Under the pieces are notes generated by a model that worked only from the letters and a program-made list of their open reading frames with translations, was not told the origin of the DNA and did not search any database. Position numbers and translations under genes: made by a program. From Chloroflexota bacterium (GTDB lineage: Bacteria > Chloroflexota > UBA5177 > JANWHV01): a DNA stretch of 28,803 nucleotides. Below, in pieces: positions 1-8,575 of this stretch; position 1 is the first letter of the stretch, and the number at the start of each line of letters is the position of its first letter. Location: the NCBI GenBank assembly GCA_025924845.1, contig JAICHN010000007.1:1-28803 (forward strand), read 5' to 3'.

Positions 1-476
1 AACTGGGCGTGGTGATTGGCCGCGAGGGAAGGCGAATTGCCCGAGCCGAAGCCATGGCGCATGTCGCCGGCTACACTATTGTCAATGACGTGACGGTGCG
101 CGACTTCGTGACCAACATGTATCGACCGCCGGTCAAGGCTAAGGGTTTTGATACGTTTGGCCCGATCGGTCCCTGGCTGGTGGAAGACGAGATAACCGAC
201 CCTCATTCCCTTGAAGTGCGCACCTTTGTCAACGGTGAACTGCGCCAACGGGGAAACACCAGCAATCTAATCTTCGACATTCCAGCGATCATCGAGTACA
301 TCAGTGAGTTCATGACCATCCGGCCCGCTGATGTTATCTTGACCGGCACCCCGAAAGGAATCTCGCATATCTATCCCGGTGACACCGTGCGGATCGAAAT
401 CGACGGCCTGGGCGCTCTGGAGAATCCGATCGTCGCCGACGGGCACCCGGAACAGGAGAAGAGGCGCTCACTATGA
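1..476 (+). CDS. Fumarylacetoacetate hydrolase family protein, HpaG-like (5' partial)
   Basis: This is the C-terminal part of a FAH-family protein; the frame is open at the left edge (first full codon at base 3), so the true start lies outside. Visible family motifs are NDVTVRDF, KGFDTFGPIGPW and ILTGTPKGI followed by a PGDTVRIEIDGLG tail. In the homoprotocatechuate pathway such proteins act as the decarboxylase/isomerase that converts 5-carboxymethyl-2-hydroxymuconate-derived intermediates towards 2-oxohept-3-enedioate (HpaG). The stop codon overlaps the start of the hpaE-like gene as ATGA, so the two are translationally coupled. The pathway role rests on the neighbours (hpaE, hpaD, hpaB). 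The FAH family also includes fumarylpyruvate hydrolases and oxaloacetate decarboxylases, which sequence alone does not exclude. The metal-binding Glu residues expected upstream are outside the window. Confidence 0.85.
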   Translation, partial: LGVVIGREGRRIARAEAMAHVAGYTIVNDVTVRDFVTNMYRPPVKAKGFDTFGPIGPWLVEDEITDPHSLEVRTFVNGELRQRGNTSNLIFDIPAIIEYISEFMTIRPADVILTGTPKGISHIYPGDTVRIEIDGLGALENPIVADGHPEQEKRRSL

Positions 477-1963
477 CTGCCCGAACCACGATTCCCGTCG
501 CCCCGGTCCAACACTTCATTGGCGGCCGGTATCGCCGCTCCGAGGGCGAGCGGTTCGACACCTTGAATCCAGCCGACAACCAGCCCATCACCGTTGTTCC
601 CTCCGGAACCGCCGCCGATATTGATGCGGCGGTCCGCGCGGCACGCGAAGCGTTCGACCAGGGCCCATGGCCGCGGATGAGCGCCCAGGAGCGCGGCGGT
701 TATCTACGCCGCCTCGGCGACCTGATTGCCGCGCAAGCCGAGCGGATTGCCGAATTGGAAACCCTCGATACCGGGGTGCCGATCAGCCAGACCCGGCATG
801 CGCTTATCCCCCGCGCGGCCGAAAACTTCTACTTCTTCGCCGACCTGGCTCTGCGGCTCCAGGGCGAGTTGTATCCGGTCGAGGGAGAGTTCCTTAACTA
901 CACTACCCGCTTTCCGGTCGGTGTGGCCGGGCTGATCACGCCCTGGAATGCCCCGTTTATGCTGGAGACCTGGAAGATCGCGCCCTGCCTGGCGGCGGGC
1001 AACACCGCCGTGCTCAAACCGGCCGAATGGTCGCCCCTCAGCGCGAATGCCCTGGCCGGCCTGACAGCGGAAGCGGGCCTCCCGCCCGGAGTATTGAACG
1101 TAGTGCAGGGGCTGGGCGAAACGGCGGGCGCCGCGCTGGTGGCCCATCCAGGGGTCCAGTTGATCAGCTTTACCGGCGAAACCACCACCGGCGCTGAGAT
1201 CATGCGGAACGGCGCCGCCACCCTTAAGCGCCTTTCCATGGAGATGGGCGGTAAGTCACCGGTGATCGTCTTTCCCGATGCCGATCTGGACCGCGCACTC
1301 GACGCGGTGGTGTTTGGCGTTTACTCGCTCAACGGCGAACGCTGCACGGCGAGCAGCCGGCTCTTGCTGCATCGCGAGATCTACGATCACTTCAGCCACA
1401 AGCTGGCCGAGCGGGTGAAGCGCATTCGAGTCGGCGACCCATTCGATCCGCACACCGAAGTAGGGCCGCTCATCCACCGCGAGCACGCGGCGCGCGTTCG
1501 ACAGGGACTGGAACGGGGCGTGGCCGAAGGGGCGCGGCTGGTGGTGGGAGGCGAGATGCTTCCTGGACCCGGCAACTTCCTCCAGCCTACGCTCTTCCTG
1601 GATGTCGGCAACCAAATGCATATCGCCCAGCAGGAGATTTTCGGCCCCGTCCTGACCGTGATCCCCTTTACCGACGAAGCGGAGGCAGTGCGCCTGGCCA
1701 ACGAGGTGCGCTATGGGCTGGCCGCCTACGTGTGGACCGGGAACATGGGGCGCGGGCACCGCGTAGCTGGGGCCTTGCAGGCCGGGATGGTGTGGGTGAA
1801 CTCGCAGAATGTACGCGACCTGCGCACACCGTTCGGCGGCGCCAAGGAGAGCGGCATTGGGCGCGAAGGGGGAGAGCACAGCTTCCACTTTTACTGCGAG
1901 ACCCGTACCGTGCATATCGCGCTCGGCGAGCATCGCATCCCCCGTTTCGGAGTGGACGCATGA
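473..1963 (+). CDS. hpaE: 5-carboxymethyl-2-hydroxymuconate semialdehyde dehydrogenase (aldehyde dehydrogenase family)
   Basis: A full-length (496 aa) NAD(P)-dependent aldehyde dehydrogenase. The catalytic residues are visible: Asn159 in TPWNAPF, Glu257 in MEMGGKSP and the nucleophile Cys291 in NGERCTASSR, with the late EIFGPVLTV and PFGGAKESGIGREGG motifs intact. In the homoprotocatechuate meta-cleavage pathway HpaE oxidises the ring-cleavage semialdehyde to 5-carboxymethyl-2-hydroxymuconate, which is the expected job between the dioxygenase encoded downstream and the FAH protein upstream. The start at 473 overlaps the upstream stop (ATGA) and its own stop overlaps the hpaD start in the same way, so this is one tightly coupled operon. 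Substrate assignment comes from context plus overall similarity to the HpaE/betaine-aldehyde-type group; the fold and catalytic class are secure. Confidence 0.9.
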   Translation: MTARTTIPVAPVQHFIGGRYRRSEGERFDTLNPADNQPITVVPSGTAADIDAAVRAAREAFDQGPWPRMSAQERGGYLRRLGDLIAAQAERIAELETLDTGVPISQTRHALIPRAAENFYFFADLALRLQGELYPVEGEFLNYTTRFPVGVAGLITPWNAPFMLETWKIAPCLAAGNTAVLKPAEWSPLSANALAGLTAEAGLPPGVLNVVQGLGETAGAALVAHPGVQLISFTGETTTGAEIMRNGAATLKRLSMEMGGKSPVIVFPDADLDRALDAVVFGVYSLNGERCTASSRLLLHREIYDHFSHKLAERVKRIRVGDPFDPHTEVGPLIHREHAARVRQGLERGVAEGARLVVGGEMLPGPGNFLQPTLFLDVGNQMHIAQQEIFGPVLTVIPFTDEAEAVRLANEVRYGLAAYVWTGNMGRGHRVAGALQAGMVWVNSQNVRDLRTPFGGAKESGIGREGGEHSFHFYCETRTVHIALGEHRIPRFGVDA

Positions 1964-2985
1964 CCGATCACTCAGTGGTCTTCCCCAATCCGGCCCAACC
2001 GCCGATCCACGTGCTGCGGGCCGGCCACGTCGAATACCTGGTCACCGACCTGAAGGAGGCCCGTCATTTTTACGTGACCGTGCTCGGCTTCGTGGAAACC
2101 GCGGCGACCAAGGACGCGTTGTATTTGCGCGGTCTGGAAGAGAGCCGGCATCACAGTCTGATACTCCACCGGGCGCCCGAGCCGGGGGCAGGGCACATCG
2201 CCTTCCGCGTGGCCTCGAATGATGATCTGGGGCGGGTAGCGGCCCTGGCCGACAGCCAATCGCTTCCCTACCGCCGGATCGAGGGCGAGGAGCGCGGGCA
2301 GGGCAAGGCCGTTCGCATAGAGGATCCTTCCGGGCTGCCCATCGAGTTTTACCACGACATGGAGCCGGTCCCGCGCCTCTTACAGCAGTACGATCGGCAT
2401 GGTCCCGTGCAAATTATGCGGCTGGATCATTTTAATTGTCAGGTACCGGAGGTCAGCACCGCCGTGGCCTGGTACCAGCACGAGTTGGGCTTCCGCGTCT
2501 CCGAATACACCGTGGCGGAAACCAGCGACGGGGATCGCTTGTGGGCGGCCTGGCTGCATAGGAAACAAACCGTACACGACCTTGCCCTGATGAATGGAAT
2601 TGGGCCGCGCCTCCATCATGCCGGGTTCTGGCTGCCCGACGCCATGGCTGTGATCCGGGCCTGCGATGTTCTGGCCGCCGCCGGCTATCACCAGGCAATT
2701 GAACGCGGCCCCGGCCGCCACGGCCTGACCAACGCCCTGTTTCTCTACCTGCGCGACCCCGACGGCAACCGCATCGAACTCTATGCCAACGACTATCTGA
2801 CCGCCGACCCCGACGCGGAGCCGATCCGCTGGACCCTGGACGACCCACGCCGTGCCACCTTTTGGGGGCACGCCGCCCCCGCCTGTTGGTTCGAGGAAGC
2901 GATGGCGGTTCAGTCGATCGGCGGTGAAAGTTTCATGCCGCAACGCAATCCGCCGCTACGCGACCGTCCCGACTTCGTAACCTGA
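1960..2985 (+). CDS. hpaD: 3,4-dihydroxyphenylacetate 2,3-dioxygenase (extradiol, vicinal-oxygen-chelate type)
   Basis: Opens the aromatic ring of homoprotocatechuate next to the hydroxyl groups. The ATG at 1960 overlaps the hpaE stop; a longer reading starting further upstream would lie inside hpaE and is unlikely. The 341-aa protein has two VOC/glyoxalase-like modules: residues about 15-130 (non-catalytic half) and 150-290 (catalytic half). The metal facial triad can be seen as His157 (RLDHFNCQ), His220 (LHHAGFW) and Glu273 (NRIELYANDY). The His-to-Glu spacing of 53 residues equals that of the Brevibacterium fuscum enzyme, as I recall its H214/E267. The family uses Fe(II) or Mn(II). It is slightly shorter than typical 360-aa homologues. 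Genes for the steps before (hpaB) and after (hpaE) flank it. Confidence 0.9.
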   Translation: MTDHSVVFPNPAQPPIHVLRAGHVEYLVTDLKEARHFYVTVLGFVETAATKDALYLRGLEESRHHSLILHRAPEPGAGHIAFRVASNDDLGRVAALADSQSLPYRRIEGEERGQGKAVRIEDPSGLPIEFYHDMEPVPRLLQQYDRHGPVQIMRLDHFNCQVPEVSTAVAWYQHELGFRVSEYTVAETSDGDRLWAAWLHRKQTVHDLALMNGIGPRLHHAGFWLPDAMAVIRACDVLAAAGYHQAIERGPGRHGLTNALFLYLRDPDGNRIELYANDYLTADPDAEPIRWTLDDPRRATFWGHAAPACWFEEAMAVQSIGGESFMPQRNPPLRDRPDFVT

Positions 2986-3050
2986 TCCGCGTGGCCGCCG
3001 CGAGGGGCGGAGGAGCGCGCCGAAGCGTCTGTTCGTGGAAGGAGATCGAG

Positions 3051-4508
3051 ATGCCCGCCGTCACCGGCGCCGACTATCTGTACCGGCTCAAGCATACCCA
3101 GGGCGAAGTGTGGCTGGAGGGTACACGGGTTCAAGATGTCACCACGCACCCGGCTACGCGCCACGGCGCCCAATCGGTAGCCCGCCTCTATGACCTACAG
3201 CACGAACCGGAACTGCGCGACACCATGACCTACGTGTCCCCAACCAGCGGCGAACGGGTGGGGATGAGTTTCCTGACCCCATCCTCCACCGCGGATCTGA
3301 CTCGACGGAGCCGCATGTCGCTGGTGTGGGGTCGACAGAGCGGCGGCATGATGGGCCGCGCTCCAGACTACATGAACAGCAGTTTCATGGCCCTGGCCGG
3401 CGCCGCCCCCTATTTCGCGGCCAATCGGCCGGAGTTCGCGGACCACATTCGGACCTATTACGAACACATCCGCGAACACGACCTGTGCCTTACCCACACC
3501 CTGATCAATCCACAAGCCAACCGGAGCGTTGGCGCGAGCCAACAAGCTGACCCCTTTCTCGCGGCGGGCGTGGTTCGCGAAACCGACAGCGGGCTGCTGA
3601 TTCGCGGCTGCAGAATGCTGGCTACCCTGGCGCCCTTCGCCGACGAGATTGCCGTCTTCCCCAGCACCGTTCTGAAGGAGCAAGCCGAAGTCTCTCGCTA
3701 TGCCTACGCCTTCAGCATCCCTTGCAACACGCCGGGGCTGCGCTTTATCTGCCGTGAGAGTTTCGACCTGGGCCGCTCCCATTTCGACCACCCGCTGGGC
3801 AGCCGCTTCGAAGAGTTCGACGCCATAGTTGTCTTTGATGACGTGCTGGTCCCCTGGGAGCGAGTGTTCCTCTATGGAGACAACGCCCTGTGCAACGACG
3901 TCTACGGCAAGACAGGGGCTGTAGTACACATGATGCACCAGGTGGCGGCCAAGAACGTGGCAAAGACCGAACTGCTGCTCGGTATCGCCTGTGCTATCGT
4001 GGACAGCATTCAGATCGGCGTCTTTCAGCACGTGCAGGAAAAAGTGGCCGAGTTGATCGTGACCCTTGAGATGATGAAAGCGTGCCTGCGGGCGGCCGAG
4101 GCCGACGGAGCGCCCCATGAATTCGGAGTGGTCACGCCCGCCAAGGGGCCGCTCGATGTCGTACGCCTTACCTATCCCAAGGTGTACCCGCGGCTGGTGG
4201 AGATTCTCCAGCAATTGTCGGCCAGCGGTATGATGGCTATCCCTACCGAAGCCGATCTAAACGGCCCGCTCGCCGACGATCTGGACCGCTACCTGCAAAG
4301 CGCCAAGCACAACGCCCGTGACCGAGTGCGCTTATTCCGCCTGGCCTGGGACGCCGCCTGCAGCAGCTTCGGTACGCGGCAGGTGCAGTACGAGCGCTTC
4401 TTCTTTGGCGATCCGGTGCGCGTGGCGGGCGGCCTCTATATGAGTTACGACAAGGAACCAGCCCTGCGGGCGGCGCAGCGTTTTCTGGATGAGGGTTCAT
4501 TCATATAA
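3051..4508 (+). CDS. hpaB: 4-hydroxyphenylacetate 3-monooxygenase, oxygenase component
   Basis: Two-component flavin-dependent monooxygenase that adds a second hydroxyl to 4-hydroxyphenylacetate, using reduced flavin delivered by a separate reductase. I start at the ATG at 3051 because GGAAGGAG lies 6 nt upstream (3037-3044) and the family begins with the motif TGADYLYRL; an in-frame GTG at 2991 would add 20 unrelated residues. The 485-aa product has the acyl-CoA-dehydrogenase-like HpaB fold, with the conserved GRAPDYMN segment near residue 100, LTHTLINPQANRS near 147, DVLVPWERVF near 265 and the C-terminal FGTRQVQYERFFFGDP region. It lies 65 nt after hpaD and is probably in the same operon. 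No hpaC reductase gene is present in this window. 4-HPA hydroxylase is the best call; chlorophenol or pyoluteorin-type relatives share the fold. Confidence 0.88.
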   Translation: MPAVTGADYLYRLKHTQGEVWLEGTRVQDVTTHPATRHGAQSVARLYDLQHEPELRDTMTYVSPTSGERVGMSFLTPSSTADLTRRSRMSLVWGRQSGGMMGRAPDYMNSSFMALAGAAPYFAANRPEFADHIRTYYEHIREHDLCLTHTLINPQANRSVGASQQADPFLAAGVVRETDSGLLIRGCRMLATLAPFADEIAVFPSTVLKEQAEVSRYAYAFSIPCNTPGLRFICRESFDLGRSHFDHPLGSRFEEFDAIVVFDDVLVPWERVFLYGDNALCNDVYGKTGAVVHMMHQVAAKNVAKTELLLGIACAIVDSIQIGVFQHVQEKVAELIVTLEMMKACLRAAEADGAPHEFGVVTPAKGPLDVVRLTYPKVYPRLVEILQQLSASGMMAIPTEADLNGPLADDLDRYLQSAKHNARDRVRLFRLAWDAACSSFGTRQVQYERFFFGDPVRVAGGLYMSYDKEPALRAAQRFLDEGSFI

Positions 4509-4513
4509 ATCGT

Positions 4514-5755
4514 TCATACATCAAGCACTCCATTGAGCAGCAGGTCATGGAGATCCATGTTGCTCACGCCGGCGCGATGTCGCTCGGCATATAGAGGACT
4601 GAGCGGATGCGAGATGATGATCGGGATAATCTGCTCGTGACGACCGCCGTGTGAGCGGAGCCCACCTGATAGGGCCGAGAGATCGTGCTTCGCGGCGGAC
4701 TTGCCGAGGGCGGTGCGCGCGTCGGAGGCCACCGATAGGTCACCGATCCGATCGGGAGGATGCTGGTATACCACCGCTGCCTCTTCGCGGCTAAAAACCT
4801 CCTCAACCCCGTCGAGGGCGATCAGGGCAAGGCGTGCCCGCTCCCGATCCTCGGGTCGCGCGTACACCCAGGCGAACGAGCCAAGTGCGCCGTGATGCAC
4901 GACATAGGGATCGGTGATCGGCAGCACGACACGGTAGTCGGTGAATCCCGCCGCGTCAAGCACGTCCTCGAGATAGTACACGCGCGGTGAGCCGTCCTCG
5001 TGATGCTTGGCATGCATGCCATGATCGGCCACCATGCCCACGACATAGCCGCGGTCCAGGTAGTCGCCAAGCAGCTCATCGAAGCGTCGATAAAACCGAT
5101 CCGCCATCGGACCGCCCGGCCCTTCCTTGTGCTGTACGAAGTCGGTCAGCGATACATACAGGAGGTCGAGATTACCCACCTGCCTTGAGACGGCAAGACC
5201 AATCTCCATCGCGTAGTGGCTCATGTCCCACTCGTAGGGTCCCGGATTCTTTCGGCCTACCAGCCCAACCACATCCTCGATCCCGTAGGCGGGGAGAGGA
5301 TACTCGTGCGCCTTCTCGGCACTGGTGGTGGGCACGCCGCCCGCCGCCAGCAGCCGACGCAGCTTGTCCTTGGCTGTGACGCAGAGGACTTTTACCCCGG
5401 CCACCCGCATCTCGGCGTAAATGGTGGGAGCGCGAAGGAACCTGGGATCGCTCAGTTGTACCTCATCGCCTGAGGGATCCAGATAGTGGTTACCGGGAAT
5501 TCCGTGTACGGAAGGGGGCGCCCCCGTGACGATGGACAGATTGTTGGGATTGGTGAACGACGGCATCTGGCTCCGTCCGAGGTAATAGGAGCCCCCTCCA
5601 TCGGCGAGGAGCGCTCCCAGACGGGGCATCAGGCCGCGTTCCAGCGCATCGTCAAGGTAGGAGGGTGCGCAGCCGTCGATGGTGATCGCCACGGTGGGCC
5701 GGCAAGGTAGGCGATACTGCCGGGCATTCACCGTGATGGCGGGGTCGCCGGACAT
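4514..5755 (-). CDS. phnA: Phosphonoacetate hydrolase (alkaline phosphatase superfamily)
   Basis: Cleaves the carbon-phosphorus bond of phosphonoacetate to acetate and phosphate using two zinc ions. The start at 5755 is chosen because a GGGGAG site precedes it by about 8 nt and the family starts there; an upstream in-frame codon at 5809 would add 18 poor residues. In the 413-aa product the metal ligands and nucleophile are visible in family order: Asp27 (TIDGCAPSY), Thr68 (MPSFTNPNNLS), Asp205 and His209 (LTDFVQH), Asp244-His245 (VADHGMH) and His369 (LRSHGG). The segment MPSFTNPNNLSIVTG is close to that of characterised PhnA proteins. The gene stands alone: no phosphonate transporter, PhnW, PhnY or LysR regulator is next to it. 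Its 3' end converges on hpaB with only 5 nt between stops. Another C-P or P-O ester substrate remains possible. Confidence 0.85.
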   Translation of the reverse strand: MSGDPAITVNARQYRLPCRPTVAITIDGCAPSYLDDALERGLMPRLGALLADGGGSYYLGRSQMPSFTNPNNLSIVTGAPPSVHGIPGNHYLDPSGDEVQLSDPRFLRAPTIYAEMRVAGVKVLCVTAKDKLRRLLAAGGVPTTSAEKAHEYPLPAYGIEDVVGLVGRKNPGPYEWDMSHYAMEIGLAVSRQVGNLDLLYVSLTDFVQHKEGPGGPMADRFYRRFDELLGDYLDRGYVVGMVADHGMHAKHHEDGSPRVYYLEDVLDAAGFTDYRVVLPITDPYVVHHGALGSFAWVYARPEDRERARLALIALDGVEEVFSREEAAVVYQHPPDRIGDLSVASDARTALGKSAAKHDLSALSGGLRSHGGRHEQIIPIIISHPLSPLYAERHRAGVSNMDLHDLLLNGVLDV

Positions 5756-5795
5756 ATTTCTACTCCCCGCTTCCTGATGGCCGGCAGAGCTTCGC

Positions 5796-6125
5796 TTACA
5801 GATCCTCAAGCTCCGGCACGACCGCGGCGCTCACAAGCAGGGCGTCCAGTTCGCTCTCGGCGGCGGCATCGATACGTGCCGATAGCTGGTCCGGCACGGC
5901 GCCGAACCGGGCCGCGATCACCGCGCGCACCGCGCTGCGTTTCCCTTCCTCGCGTCCTTCCTCGCGCCCTTCGGCTCGACCGAGGCGCTCGATGCTGGTG
6001 ATATACGGCATGTGTCCTTCCTCCTCTATTTGCCGCACTTGCTGACGATTGGCATAACCAACCACGATTTCTCCTCTACTCGGAATGAGTCTCCTCTCAG
6101 TATAGAGTGTTTGCCCCTGAGACAA
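5796..6125 (-). pseudogene. C-terminal remnant of an Rpn/DUF4351-type (PD-(D/E)XK transposase-like) protein
   Basis: The 109-aa frame carries a segment I recognise as the tail of Rpn-family/DUF4351 proteins: an IEEE stretch, then MPYITSIERLGR, then the charged repeat AEGREEGREEGK and a short domain on ARFGAVPDQL. In full-length members this tail follows a 200-aa PD-(D/E)XK nuclease-like domain. Here the residues upstream of about position 30 do not look like that domain and there is no room for it, so I read this as a truncated relic. A short expressed protein from the internal ATG near 6011 cannot be excluded. It lies on the same strand, 40 nt upstream of phnA. These proteins are numerous and often decayed in Chloroflexota and Cyanobacteria, which gives a weak taxonomic hint. 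Confidence 0.55.
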
Positions 6126-6758
6126 AGCGGATCAATCCCCCGCACGATCTTCCTCCGCTGACCCTTTTCGAGAGCAGTCACCGAGCTTTGAGCAATCGCG
6201 GCTGGAGGGTAAACGGAATAGCGAGTACGGCGGCTGACCCGAACGGACCGGCGAACATGAGCGGCTACGGCGCCTAACCCGTGCCTCATCTCGACGAGGC
6301 CCCGCGGACCTTAAACGGCGCCGGAAGGGTATTCAGTCTCCAGCAGGCCATGCATGCGGAGGGGCAAGCGTGCATCCGATCGCCATCGCCTGAGCACGAA
6401 GCGCCTTCCGTCTCGGCCCGCTTGACGCCGCGATCTTCTCCACCCTGCTGCGTGCCTAGTTCGCTATGCCAGGTGCCGCCGCTCCGGAAAACCGACCACG
6501 TGGTATTGAAGGCACCCCATATGCTGGTAGCGATATGCACGTCACCACGAGCCTTCACCGTCACAAAGCGAACATCGGCGGTGCCTTGTTGAACGGGGCC
6601 ACGCGACCGGCGGTTCCCGAAGTTGCCGGCTGTTTCATTTTCGCCACACTTTTGCCGGGAAATCGGCACGGGTTGGCCATAGCGGCGCGGCATCTCCAGC
6701 CTATGCTGTGTGTGAAACAAAGGAATGGTCGGAATAGGCAGCAAGAGGAGGCAACAGG
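6126..6758. other. Gene-poor interval with no recognisable coding sequence
   Basis: Several open frames cross this interval on both strands (the longest is 160 codons on the minus strand, 6286-6768), but none gives a sequence I recognise. Their compositions (rich in Arg, Ser, Pro and Cys) look like chance frames in GC-rich DNA. The left part contains two imperfect direct copies of a short motif (described separately). The right end holds the ribosome-binding site of the ABC exporter. Together with the Rpn-type relic on its left, this looks like a decayed insertion site, but no transposase or terminal repeats could be seen. Confidence 0.5.
6212..6281. repeat. Two imperfect direct repeats in tandem
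   Basis: Two adjacent units (6212-6241 and 6242-6281) both begin AACGGA and both end with a shared 16-base block: TACGGCGGCTGACCCG at 6226-6241 and TACGGCGCCTAACCCG at 6266-6281, two mismatches, 40 bp apart. The second unit is 10 bp longer. The interval lies in non-coding DNA next to the Rpn-type relic. Function unknown; it could be the edge of a lost mobile element or chance. Confidence 0.35.
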
Positions 6759-7754
6759 ATGGCGACACCGGTCCAGGAACTCCCGCGAGACGAAACGATC
6801 GGCACGCCCGCGAATCTCGCGGAGGCGCTCCGAACCAATACCGCGGTCACGGGGACGGCGGCCATCGAGACCAGGGGATTGACCAAGCGGTATGGCACGA
6901 TGATCGCCGTCGATCAGCTGAATTTGCTGGTCGAACGGGGCGAGATCTTCGGCTTCCTCGGTCCAAATGGGGCCGGCAAGACCACTACCATGCGCATGCT
7001 CCTGGGGCTGGTGCGACCTAGCGCGGGAAGCGCCAGGGTGCTTGGTATGGATATCGACACGCACCTCCCGGCCATTCTCGCCAAAACGGGAGCGCTAATC
7101 GAGAACCCGACCTTTTATCCTTACCTGTCCGGCCGGGACAATCTGCGCGCGTTTGCCCGCCTGGGCGGTATCGATGATGGCGGGATCGCCGGCATCCTCG
7201 ATCTGGTGGATCTGACCAAGGCGGCGGGCAAGCGCTTCTCCACCTACTCACTGGGTATGAAGCAGCGCCTCGCCGTGGGCGCCGCGCTGCTTCATCACCC
7301 GGACCTGTTGATCCTGGACGAGCCGGCGAACGGCCTCGATCCGGCCGGGATCGTGGAGATGCGCGATCTGATGAAGCAGCTCAAGGGAGAAGGACACACC
7401 GTACTGATCTCCAGCCATGTGCTGCACGAGATCGAACATATCTGCGACCGGATTGCCATCATGAACCGGGGCAAGGTCGTGGTGCAGGGCAGAGTCAGCG
7501 ACCTCCTGGGGCGGCGAGACAGCCTGGAGGTGCGGGTTGAACCGATCGACGAGGCAATCCGCGTTCTGAGCGCCGCGCCCTGGGTGCGAGAGGTGACTCG
7601 GCAGGGAGACTCCCTGCTGGTCGCGGCGCCGCTCGAATCGGCCGCGGACTTGACCAGGTTGCTGGCCGAGCAAGGGCTCTATGTCTCTGGACTCCGCCCT
7701 CGGGAACAGAGTCTCGAACAGTACTTTCTGGATGTGACGGGAGAGCCAAAATGA
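6759..7754 (+). CDS. ABC transporter ATP-binding protein
   Basis: A 331-aa nucleotide-binding subunit of an ABC-2/BcrA-type exporter. The Walker A motif GPNGAGKTT is at residues 68-76, the signature SLGMKQ begins at residue 164 and the Walker B/catalytic pair is Asp187-Glu188 in LLILDEPANGLDPAG, followed by the switch histidine in LISSHVLHEIE. The start at 6759 is supported by AGGAGG about 8 nt upstream. Relative to usual family members there is an N-terminal extension of about 34 residues before AIETRGLTKRYG. A C-terminal tail of about 100 residues follows the ATPase core, as in BcrA-like proteins. It overlaps the downstream permease gene by 4 nt (ATGA), so the two form a transporter pair. 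The exported substrate (drug, lipid or peptide) cannot be read from sequence. Confidence 0.9.
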   Translation: MATPVQELPRDETIGTPANLAEALRTNTAVTGTAAIETRGLTKRYGTMIAVDQLNLLVERGEIFGFLGPNGAGKTTTMRMLLGLVRPSAGSARVLGMDIDTHLPAILAKTGALIENPTFYPYLSGRDNLRAFARLGGIDDGGIAGILDLVDLTKAAGKRFSTYSLGMKQRLAVGAALLHHPDLLILDEPANGLDPAGIVEMRDLMKQLKGEGHTVLISSHVLHEIEHICDRIAIMNRGKVVVQGRVSDLLGRRDSLEVRVEPIDEAIRVLSAAPWVREVTRQGDSLLVAAPLESAADLTRLLAEQGLYVSGLRPREQSLEQYFLDVTGEPK

Positions 7755-8575
7755 GCGCCTTCGTATCTTTTGAATGGCTAAAGCTGCGGAAGCGCCGGAT
7801 GCCGTGGGTCATTCTGGGGCTCATCCTGGCCTTGACCATTGTGGCCTTCTGGGGCCAGGCCACACGAGCCGACGGTAAAGCCAACCTCTTTCTACCACGG
7901 GGCTGGCTCGCCGCCCTCTCCTTCTGGGCCTTCTTCGCGCAGTTCTTCTGGCCGGTACTGGGTGGCAGTTGGGCCGGAAACGAGTATGGCTGGGGCACGA
8001 TCCGCGCCGTACTGACGCGGCGGCCAAACCGCATCGCCCACGTACTGGCAGCCCTGGCGGTCCTCTTGGGATCGCTGGCGATTGCCCTGGTCGCGATCAC
8101 GGTCGTCGCCACCATCGCCGCGTTGGTGGTATCGACGGCGACCGGAAACGATGCCTTCACCTCCAGCGTCTGGAGCGGTACGTTTCTCGCCGTCATGCTG
8201 AAGGGATTCGCCACCGCCTGGTACGTCTCGGTCTTTTACCTGATCCTCGCCTATGCCGCGGCGGTCATTTTCCGATCGGCGGCGATTGGCATTGCGTTGG
8301 GCATCGGCGCCACCCTGGCTCAGTTCGTTCTACGACGCATTCTCACCGATTTTGGCGGCGTCTGGCAAACGATCGCGGATCACTTCCCCGTACTCTATGC
8401 CAACAACATGATTACCCAGGTGGTACACGGACAGATGGTGCCCGGCACAAATCTGGCCCACATCGATTCCGGCACACCGAGCGCCGGCCAATCACTGGTC
8501 GCCCTGGCGATTTATGCAGTGATCGCCCTGGCAATCATGCTTGGTACGGTCAGGGCACGGGATGTCACCTCATGA
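7751..8575 (+). CDS. ABC-2 type transporter permease
   Basis: A 274-aa integral membrane protein with about six hydrophobic segments (near residues 16-31, 57-76, 98-128, 155-177, 180-197 and 245-265), typical of the BcrB/NatB-like exporter permeases. The early FEWLKLRKRRMPWVILG segment is characteristic: these proteins start with a short cytoplasmic stretch 'xEWLKLRKR' before the first helix. It starts inside the ATPase stop (ATGA overlap) and is surely its partner. Its 3' end overlaps the convergent lpdA gene by 6 nt. No regulator is adjacent, and the substrate is unknown. Confidence 0.85.
   Translation: MSAFVSFEWLKLRKRRMPWVILGLILALTIVAFWGQATRADGKANLFLPRGWLAALSFWAFFAQFFWPVLGGSWAGNEYGWGTIRAVLTRRPNRIAHVLAALAVLLGSLAIALVAITVVATIAALVVSTATGNDAFTSSVWSGTFLAVMLKGFATAWYVSVFYLILAYAAAVIFRSAAIGIALGIGATLAQFVLRRILTDFGGVWQTIADHFPVLYANNMITQVVHGQMVPGTNLAHIDSGTPSAGQSLVALAIYAVIALAIMLGTVRARDVTS

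Noticed and set aside
1732..1959. N-terminal extension of hpaD reading back into hpaE
   Set aside because: The residues are a shadow of the dehydrogenase frame; the family-typical start and the ATGA overlap support the ATG at 1960.
6673..6707. TTGGCC and TATGCT as promoter of the ABC exporter
   Set aside because: The spacer is 23 nt, too long for a sigma-70 type promoter.
6286..6768. 160-codon minus-strand open frame
   Set aside because: The translation is rich in Arg, Ser and Cys, matches no family I know, and overlaps the ribosome-binding site of the ABC exporter on the other strand.
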